This document shows positions 57,019-64,000 of a stretch of 64,000 bases of DNA, in pieces; the first letter of the stretch is position 1; each line of letters opens with the position of its first letter. The DNA lies in NCBI GenBank assembly GCA_028274465.1, contig CM051458.1, positions 60,191,253 to 60,255,252 on the forward strand, read 5' to 3'. The notes below the pieces were generated by a model. It saw nothing but the letters and a program-made list of their open reading frames with translations. It ran no database searches and was not told the origin of the DNA. The stretch comes from Plantago ovata (Eukaryota > Streptophyta > Magnoliopsida > Lamiales > Plantaginaceae). Both the position numbers and the translations under genes were made by a program.

Positions 57019-58311
57019 TGATGAATGTGTATTTTACACTTTCATTCGAGTCTTTTTCACCTATTTTAGCTATCCTCTATGTTAATTTAGCTATATTTTA
57101 ATGCATTTTATTAGAATAGTGTCACGTTTCCCTTTAGATTTTATTTTACAGGTTTTGGTTGAAATTCGAAGATTTCCGGGCAATTATATTGAAGTTGACA
57201 AGGAATTGGTGTTTCAGAAGCCTATTTGGAGTATCTGAAGGTTTCCGGATAGGATTTGAAGTCTAGGGGCCGAATCTGGAGGTTAGAAGGCTACTAGAAG
57301 TCAGAAACCGAGTCCGAAAAGGGGAAGAAATCCAAAACCGCGTCGAAAACGCGGAATTCCGCGAAAAACACGCCTGGCGAACCGCCGCAGACGTGGGGCG
57401 AACCGCCGCACGTGTGGGGCGAACCGCCCCACAGTATTTCGAAGCCTATATATAGTTGCTCAGTTTTCTCCGAAAATCATATCTTTCCAGACCTACTTTC
57501 TCACCTCTCTTTGTAGTTTTAGGTAGGGACTTCCCAGAGCCTGTTCTGGGGGTCCGTAGTTTAGGTGATAATTTTTCATAGCAGTTTGGAGCTCGTATGA
57601 TCGCAATCATCCGGAGATTGACAACCTTCGGTAACTTTGTATCTTACAGTTTTATTCTACTTATTTTATTATATTCTTTCAACATGTTTTCTTCTATGAT
57701 TTCTGTTGATTGCATGCCTATTATAAGTAGCTAAACTTATCGTTGGTGGTAGTATGTGAATTCTTAGCGAAGGGAAGATAATCATGGTAATGGCTATATC
57801 GCGCATTATACTCCGCGTCATTGCTTTATTTCATTGATCAGGCACAACCTAAATTCTCGTATGTTGTATTAATTATTATGCACAATTGGACACTTGTCGA
57901 CCATCAGACCAATTATCTTCGTAGTGTTAAATAATTACGGAACACATTAGGACAATAGTGATTGACTTGTCAGACCAATTATCTTCGTAGTGCTTAATAT
58001 TTGCAACTGGACACTAGATTGATTCAAAGATCTCTATGCAAGACCGAGGAATTTATGCATGATTATCGACCCGTTATGTTAAGAAGCACCATACTATCAC
58101 CAATCTCCATTATCTGCTAGAAACCCCTTTGCTATCTGTTTGCTATTTTTATATTCTAAATTAGATTTGATAAAGCTAGTTATAGTCCTGAGAGAACGAC
58201 ACTCGAGTCATTCTACTGCTACACTACGGTTTTCGTTGTAGTTGTGGATTGCCTTTGGCTAAATACAAATATTATTTGCTTGAATTCGGAGCACGACATC
58301 CGCGTTCATCA
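57019..58311 (+). repeat. Element G 5' LTR (type A)
   Basis: 1293 bp, TGATGAATG...CGCGTTCATCA. Palindrome cluster 57372-57433, TATA box CTATATATAG at 57446. Confidence 0.92.
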
Positions 58312-58314
58312 AAT

Positions 58315-58333
58315 TGGCTCCGTTGCCGGGGAC
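58315..58333 (+). other. Element G primer-binding site
   Basis: TGGCTCCGTTGCCGGGGAC, one base different from the B1, E and F site, three bases after the LTR. Confidence 0.8.
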
Positions 58334-58635
58334 TATACTCCTTTTTTCTATTTAATTTGTTTATATTTTCAGCATTCGGTTCCCTACAGACAGGCTCTGG
58401 GGGTTTGCTCTCAGGAAATCTCACTTTCTTACCCTATTTCTTTCCCCCTATCTTTTTCAGAAAATCCATCTAATCTGATATCGGTTACCTTACGTGCTTG
58501 CGCTCTCGTAGTTCTCGGTTACATTGTGTTTGTTTACACTCTTTGTGCTTTTCTTTGCAAGTTTTTGTTTTTCTTTTGTGGATTCTGCTCCTTGGTTTCT
58601 TATTTCCTCCTGTGCAGAAACTAGTTATATGAAGG

Positions 58636-59544
58636 ATGAGTCAACCACCGTTGCCCCGGTATGTGATGCCTCGAGGGCCTTGCATAACATTGGATGACAA
58701 TTGCAGGAATTATGACTTTGATCCTGCGTACTACTCCATTCTCTCCATGTTGTCAATGGGTGATGATCCAAGAGGGTTCTTAGACACATACGAGGAAGGT
58801 GTGTTGAGGATACCTCGTGAGAATGAGGAGGGGGTTATTTTATCACATGAGCAACTTTGTATGAGGGGATTTATGGGAGCCTTGGAAGGGTACGCTCGAA
58901 GATGGCTCAGAATCCCGCCGGAAAAATCGTTGTGCACTTGGGGTGAAGTAACCAGCAAGTTTCTGGAACATTGGGATAGGGACTCACCTCCCGGGTTAGG
59001 GGCATGGAAGTCTCACTTCAGTAGTCAGCCACCAGAAATCGACATTGCCGATAAAGAGGAATGTGGAGAAGAATCCATTGATGAAGTCTCCTCAGTGCTT
59101 ATCTTGGATTCCACGTCCTTACTTGCGGATGTCGAGGTTGTTGGTCAAGAGGAAGTCGTGGAGGAGGTGATAACTGAATCCATTGCTTCACTTGAGTCAG
59201 AGAGTGAAGGCGTCAATTGTGTTGAGGTCGAGGAGCCAATCTCTAAAGATTTTGGTGTCTCTGAATCAATTGCTGCAGATACTCTTGATCTTGACTCCTA
59301 CGTTCTGGTCCATGCGCCCACCTATGAGTTCCAAAGGAGTTTTGATCCTCTTTACTCTTTTTATTTTCCATCTGATTCCCTTAGTTATTTTTTAGATTTT
59401 GTTTTTCTTGGTTTTGTTAATTTTAGTTTTCAGGGAATCGTGGACTTGCTTGAGAAGATACGGAGAGGAGCTAAGGATGGTTCCCAAGATGCGAGGAGTA
59501 ATGGAACGGATGCACAAGATTCGTTTCCATTTGATAATGGATAA
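58636..59544 (+). CDS. Element G gag-like ORF with acidic C-terminal half
   Basis: 302 codons from MSQPPLPRYVMPRGPCITLD, about 300 bases after the primer site. Residues 1-115 resemble a shortened gag domain: FRN-like and WL blocks as in CMRGFMGALEGYARRWLRIP followed by CTWGEVTSKFLEHW. Residues 135-225 are strongly acidic (EEVVEEVITESIASLESES). Residues 240-275 are rich in aromatic and aliphatic residues (SYFLDFVFLGFVNFSFQGIV) and could be membrane-associated or, alternatively, an unspliced T-rich segment, since TTTTCAG occurs at its end. There is no zinc knuckle and no DTG protease. Only the first third looks related to the gag of C, E and H. Function of the rest is unknown. Confidence 0.6.
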   Translation: MSQPPLPRYVMPRGPCITLDDNCRNYDFDPAYYSILSMLSMGDDPRGFLDTYEEGVLRIPRENEEGVILSHEQLCMRGFMGALEGYARRWLRIPPEKSLCTWGEVTSKFLEHWDRDSPPGLGAWKSHFSSQPPEIDIADKEECGEESIDEVSSVLILDSTSLLADVEVVGQEEVVEEVITESIASLESESEGVNCVEVEEPISKDFGVSESIAADTLDLDSYVLVHAPTYEFQRSFDPLYSFYFPSDSLSYFLDFVFLGFVNFSFQGIVDLLEKIRRGAKDGSQDARSNGTDAQDSFPFDNG

Positions 59545-61108
59545 CATTAGTGGTAATGATCTCCTGTCCGACATGTGGAGGGACTATTATGGAGATTTCA
59601 ATCCCGATAATTAGTCTTTTCACATGTCCACTCTCAGCCGACCGAGGCCAAACCATTCGGTAACATCTAGTATCACTTTTTATTTACTCATTCTCTTTTG
59701 CTAGGGACTAGCTTAAGTTTTATGAGGGGGATGGGGTGTGAACCATGATGTTAAGTATTGTTTGACGTTGTGATGTTGAGTATGGTATCTTATTTTTTGC
59801 ATTTGCACGTTTACTGCTTTCCTAGGATAGTTTTGCATGTTTTATATGGAGTTTATTGCCGATTTTTTTGAACTTTTTTATTGGGTAGATCAACCAACTG
59901 TGCCATTAATCGTATGCTTCATCTCTATGAATTTGTTTGAGGTTTTTCTCGCTTGGCTTGTCACATTTATGTATTACACTTAGTTGAGCTTGGTAGTTTC
60001 GACATCACTTAGTGGTGTTTTCTTTACTGCGGTTCACGAAGGCCTTTATAATAGGATGATGCATGTTAGGGTCTTATGGTTGTTTTCCCGAGTAATTATG
60101 TACCTAAGAGGCAACAAGTCTTCACCATGCTTTGAGATTGCTAAATGCCTAGGAAGGAGTTATTGTGAGGTTGTGTGATCCTTTGTTTATAACCTATTCT
60201 TCCGAATAGGTTTGGGGAGGGGGTTACACCATCATTAGACTTGTTTCTGTTTTCCATTTTCGTATCGTGAGTTTATTTTTCATTTTCCGTAAATTTTGTA
60301 CTCCAACCTATTCTTTCGCATAGGTTTGGGGAAGTCGTGTGAGTCATTTTGTTTCTCTTTTTGTTATGCTACTGCTGGCTAGGAAAAAATCGGAAAAAAT
60401 CAAAAAAAAATCCAGAAAAAGAAAAAAGAAAAGAAAAAAAAAGAATCTGGAAAGAAAAAAAGAAAAGACCCCAAAAAAGCAAAGAAGGGTCCAAAAAAGA
60501 AAGCCAAATAGCAGTTTAGCAAAGTGTTGAGTCTTTTCCATTTTTGTAATGTTCCTAATCGTGTTTTTCTATTTTTTATCTTTTTGTCTTGAGTGTCATC
60601 TGTTCTAGACCACCCTCGTCCTGCCATTCAGAAAGTGGTGAATAGCTTAAGACTTTACTTGAGAGATGGGTAGAATAGGGGAGAGTTATCTTTTATAGGG
60701 AACCCTCCTTCGTTTGATGAGAGCCAGTACTGGTTCGACCTCTTTTGAGGGAAAGTCTTTACATGGTGGAACAGCAGTAAGTCCTCAGTTTTATAGGCAC
60801 GGGGCAACCATTCGTATCTTAGCATGCTTCATTACGTCGTCACTGACTAGGTCCAGGTAGAGAATGTTACGAGAGACTCTCTTGTCTTGACATAAGTGCT
60901 TATGTGGATGTGTATAAGTCAATCGAGGTATTCTTCAACCTATATTCATGCTTTGATTTATATGGTTTTTGTTCATATGTTTTTTGATAGATTCAGTAGA
61001 GTAGTTCATTTTATTTGGCATGAGACTCCATTTTGTGTCTTGCATGTTTTTTGTATTAGAGTCTAGCTTAGTTGCTTGAGGACAAGCAAAGGTTCGGTTT
61101 GGGAAGTT
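59545..61108 (+). other. Element G 3' noncoding region
   Basis: CAGCCGACCGAGGCCAAACC (59635 region) matches the tail of H's accessory region. Then two AACCTATTC-type hairpins (60190, 60305), a purine tract (60380-60510), the conserved block 60600-60880 and a polypurine run TTTGGGAAGT at the LTR. Layout as in A. Confidence 0.8.
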
Positions 61109-62417
61109 TGATGAATGTGTATTTTACACTTTCATTCGAGTCTTTTTCACCTATTTTAGCTAACCTCTATGTTAATTTAGCTATATTTTAATGCATTTAT
61201 TAGAATAGTGTCACGTTTCCCTTTAGATTTATTTTACAGGTTTTGGTTGAAATTCGAACATTTCCGGGCAATTATATTGAAGTTGACAAGGAATTGGTTT
61301 TCCAGAAGCCTATTTGCAGTATCTGAAGGTTTCCGGATAGGATTTGAAGTCTAGGGGCCGAATCTGGAGGTTAGAAGGCTACTAGAAGTCAGAAACCGAG
61401 TCCGAAAAGGGGAAGAAATCCAAAACCGCGTCGAAAACGCGGAATTCTGCGAAAAACACGCCTGGCGAACCGCCGCAGACGTGGGGCGAATCCCCCCACA
61501 CCGGGCGAACCGCCGCGCGTGTGGGGCGAACCGCCCCACAGTATTTCGAAGCCTATATATAGTTGCTCAGTTTTCTCCGAAAATCATATCTTTCTAGACC
61601 TACTTTCTCACCTCTCTCTGTAGTTTTAGGTAGGGACTTCCCAGAGCCTGTTCTGGGGGTCCGTAGCTTAGGGGATACTTTTTCATAGAAGTTTGGAGCT
61701 CGTAGGATCGCAATCATCCGGAGATTGACAACCTTCGGTAACTTTGTATCTTACAGTTTTATTCTACTTATTTTATTATATTCTTTCAACATGTTTTCTT
61801 CTATGATTTATGTTGATTGCATGCCTATTATGAGTAGCTAAACTTATCGTTGGTGGTAGTATGTGAATTCTTAGCGAAGGGAAGATAATCATGGTAATGG
61901 CTATATCGCGCATTATACTCCGTGTCATTGCTTTATTTCATTGATCAGGCACAACCTAAATTCTCGTATGTTGTATTAATTATTATGCACAATTGGACAC
62001 TTGTCGACCATCAGACCAATTATCTTCGTAGTGTTGAATAATTACGGAACACATTAGGACAATAGTGATTGTTTGTCAGACCAATTATCTTCGTAGTGCT
62101 TAATATTTGCAACAGGACACTAGATTGATTCAAAGATCTCTATGCAAGACCGAGGAATTTATGCATGATTATCGACCCGTTATGTTAAGAAGGACCATAC
62201 TATCACCAATCTCCATTATCTGCTAGAAACATCTTTGCTATCTGTTTGCTGTTTTTATATTCTAAATTAGATTTGATAAAGCTAGTTATAGTCCTGAGAG
62301 AACGACACTCGAGTCATTCTACTGCTACACTACGGTTTTCGTTGTAGTTGTGGATTGCCTTTGGCTAAATACAAATATTATTTGCTTGAATTCGGAGCAC
62401 GACATCCGCGTTCATCA
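61109..62417 (+). repeat. Element G 3' LTR (type A)
   Basis: 1309 bp. The palindrome cluster 61460-61541 has one unit more than the 5' LTR. TATA box at 61553. Confidence 0.92.
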
Positions 62418-62761
62418 AGAGTCTCGTGGAAAAAGTCACTAACACTTGTAAATTTTCAACTTTACAAGAGCACGTGACAAACTCCGAGATGACATTTCCT
62501 CGGATCCACGTTAACTCGAAAAAATTCATCGACTTATAAAACTCCGATATAAAATACTTAGCTATTTTATTAATAAAGGAACACGAGTTATCCGACATAA
62601 CTTATTAAACAAAATGAGTACATACAAGCGAAAGTACGAATTATCCGAATTACAAATGCCACAAAGGGCCGAATGAAAAATACTTAGTGCATCAAATGAA
62701 AAATTGTTTCAAAAGTTATCAAGTGTATCAGGTACAATTTTGCTCGGGCATACCCGGCCTT
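62418..62761. repeat. Tandem palindromic repeats of element T, last block and spacer
   Basis: One more unit (TTTACAAGAGCACGTGACAAACTCCGAGATGA pattern, 62461-62500), then AT-rich spacer without ORFs up to the end of the antisense accessory ORF. Confidence 0.65.
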
Positions 62762-64000
62762 CATGATTGTGGTACAGGAGCGGCTGAACTGGATCCTGGA
62801 ACCTCAACCGGAGTTTGCAGAGGAAAGAGCTTAGAGTCGAGTGCCTGGACGATAGCCGTTAGCTCACGTTGATCTCCATTAGCCTTCAAGGCCTCGGCCT
62901 CTTTGATAAGTTGAGCCCGATACTGGCAGACTTCCGGCTCGACAAAAGATGGAGCTCTCCCGACAACAGGACCCGGAAGAATGAGAAAGGCGCAGTTCCA
63001 AGCCTCATTCGCCTGGAAAGGAGCGAGAAGTCCAACCCTTAAAACTTCTGGAAACCAAGTCGGATAAGAACCAGGCCTAACGGGGAAGTCCGAATCATCT
63101 TTGGAAACAATAGCCCCGAACTCATCGTCCTCAATCTCCTCGTCAGTTATAGTTCGATCCGGGTAAGGGGAGAAGTCGGCCCTTTAAGTATCCACAAGCT
63201 GGGAGGCCGCGAGATAATTAGGGTTGTAAGTCCAACCTTCCTTGACGTACCCAAGACGCACCATTTGGCCGAGACATGCTCTGAAACCTTCCTCACGACC
63301 TTCTTCTCGGGCCATCTGCTTCCCGAAGAGGTAGGAGACCCGAGGCATAGAAATCCTCGGCTGCCTCCACTCGGGCAAATCTCAGCTTCTCAACGATTTT
63401 ATCCCTGAATCTCAGCAAAGTGGTCCCGATGGCGTGGAAGGAGTCTTTGAACAGTCGGTTCTTGGAGGCCTCAGTGCTCACTTTCTTGTCCATCTCCGAA
63501 TTTTTGCTCCTTAGCATGCGGATCTCGGCCTCCAGGGACTCAACCTTTGAGGCGGCCATCTCGGCCTTTTTCTCCAGCTCTTTAGTCCTGGACTCGGACT
63601 CCAGCCGTTTGTCGGCCAGATCGTTGATAGCTCGGACGAAGCAGTTTAGCTACAAAGAGGAAAAGAAAAAGGTTAAAAAAAAAAAAAGACAAGGGAAAAA
63701 CTTGTAAAAAATTGAGAGAAGATAATTACCTGTCGACTAATCTGTCCGAGAGCGTGAGCACGATCGTACTCATCCATGGACATTAGGCGCGAGACCTCAG
63801 CATCTCGGCCCTCCTAGGTCGCCAAGTCGACAAACTCCACTTCGTCGGCCCTGGCCTTTTTCCTCTGAGGGCTCTCACCCTCCACATCAACCAGGTCTGA
63901 GGCAACCCTCTTTCCCTTCGGATCAACTCGTTTCTTGCCCGGCTAAACAGCAGGAGTCGGAGCCTTTTGACCTTTGGCCTGGCCGACATTAGGCCTGGGA
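62762..64000 (-). pseudogene. Element T antisense accessory ORF (Transposase_28-like)
   Basis: Coding signal on the minus strand runs from the right edge down to a stop at about 62762. In sense order: a lysine-rich region (GKKRVDPKGKRVA); a pyrimidine-rich stretch with GT...AG ends (63729-63653) that looks like an intron; a coiled coil (RTKELEKKAEMAASKVESLE, then IRMLRSKNSEMDKKVSTEAS); a segment around GQMVRLGYVKEGWTYNPNY; then EIEDDEFGAIVSKDD and a proline/serine-rich end. This organisation, antisense and between integrase and 3' LTR, is known for accessory ORFs of Tat elements related to the 'putative gypsy type transposon' family (PF04195); that assignment is from memory. Its role is unknown. 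The start is outside the window. Fossil; a few breaks. Confidence 0.65.

Larger units (their letters stand above)
57019..62417 (+). mobile_element. Element G: short LTR element with a gag-like ORF
   Basis: Flanked by AGAGT (57014-57018, 62418-62422). LTRs 57019-58311 and 61109-62417, primer site 58315-58333, one ORF 58636-59544, then the shared 3' noncoding region. No protease, RT or integrase was recognised. At 5.4 kb it is the smallest of the group. The LTRs differ by about 2 per cent by eye, apart from a palindrome-cluster indel. The ORF is open. It sits in the 3' repeats of T. Confidence 0.92.
15634..64000 (+). mobile_element. Element T: Tat-lineage Ty3/gypsy retrotransposon hosting most of the window
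   Basis: Parts in order: 5' LTR (to 16466), primer site, N-terminal ORF, gag, protease (split by D), RT, RNase H, a second RNase H, integrase to 47497, a long 3' region with tandem repeats and an inverted RT segment (split by H and G), and an antisense accessory ORF running off the right edge. The two RNase H domains, the primer site TGGCGCCGTCTGTGGGAAA and the antisense accessory ORF are Tat hallmarks. Without the nested insertions the visible part is about 10.5 kb. Its own 3' LTR is outside, so its age cannot be read from LTRs. It must be older than D, H and G. Fossil; broken, with perhaps six to ten disruptions besides the insertions. Confidence 0.88.

Noticed and set aside
58244-58624. 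126-codon ORF across the G LTR/primer-site junction
   Set aside because: It runs through the end of the LTR and the primer-binding site, which are fixed noncoding parts; no domain seen.
1-64000. Intact host genes, tRNA genes or microRNA loci
   Set aside because: Apart from the orphan frame at 15385-15633, every stretch was assigned to a transposable element; I saw no tRNA-like cloverleaf and could not support any other host gene.

Overview
The window is a repeat-dense stretch of a plant genome, almost certainly a flowering plant. The evidence is Athila-like and Tat-like Ty3/gypsy elements, a Ty1/copia element with a tRNA-iMet primer site, a Cassandra-like TRIM carrying 5S rRNA sequence, and a non-autonomous hAT element. 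I see no intact host gene, no tRNA, no bacterial-type operon and no CRISPR array. Nearly every base belongs to an LTR retrotransposon or to something inserted into one, so this is pericentromeric or otherwise heterochromatic-looking DNA. All retroelements are treated as fossils.

Layout. 1-2186: 3' part of an Athila-like element (element A, + strand) with the only integrase sequence seen for that group, cut by a 100-N scaffold gap (2187-2286). 2287-15384: minus-strand gag-protease element C, split by the 10-kb element B1 (2434-12437, + strand, duplication AGAAC). B1 carries an accessory ORF, and a Cassandra-like TRIM (8241-8862, AAACG) lies inside that ORF. 15385-15633: an orphan open frame. 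About 15634-64000: a large Tat-lineage element T (+ strand), whose 3' LTR lies beyond the window.

Inside T there is a four-level nest. Copia element D (19033-43531, minus, TATCA) sits in T's protease. Element E (26035-39001, +, CCTAC) sits in D's leader. Element F (27203-33919, minus, ACTAT) sits just behind E's primer-binding site. A hAT element (41701-43306, GTGATTGG) sits in D's right LTR. Two further elements, H (48286-56548, minus, TATAC) and G (57019-62417, +, AGAGT), sit in T's 3' region. T also holds an antisense accessory ORF at the right edge and an inverted copy of its own RT segment in its 3' region.

Biology. B1, C, E, F and H have a gag-protease reading frame but no reverse transcriptase or integrase, and G has only a gag-like ORF. 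They look like TR-GAG-type non-autonomous partners of an Athila-like helper such as A. They share a long conserved 3' noncoding region (hairpins, a roughly 100-nt purine tract, PPT-like runs) although their LTRs fall into two unrelated-looking types. The most unusual signal is a cluster of short GC-rich palindromes: CCAAGCGG/CCGCTTGG in one LTR type and GGGGCGAA/CGCCCC in the other. The cluster lies in the LTRs, upstream of a TATA box where one is visible, and again beside the accessory gene. Its arrangement differs between the two LTRs of every complete element here. B1 and H also share a roughly 550-bp GT-AG leader intron in front of an accessory gene.
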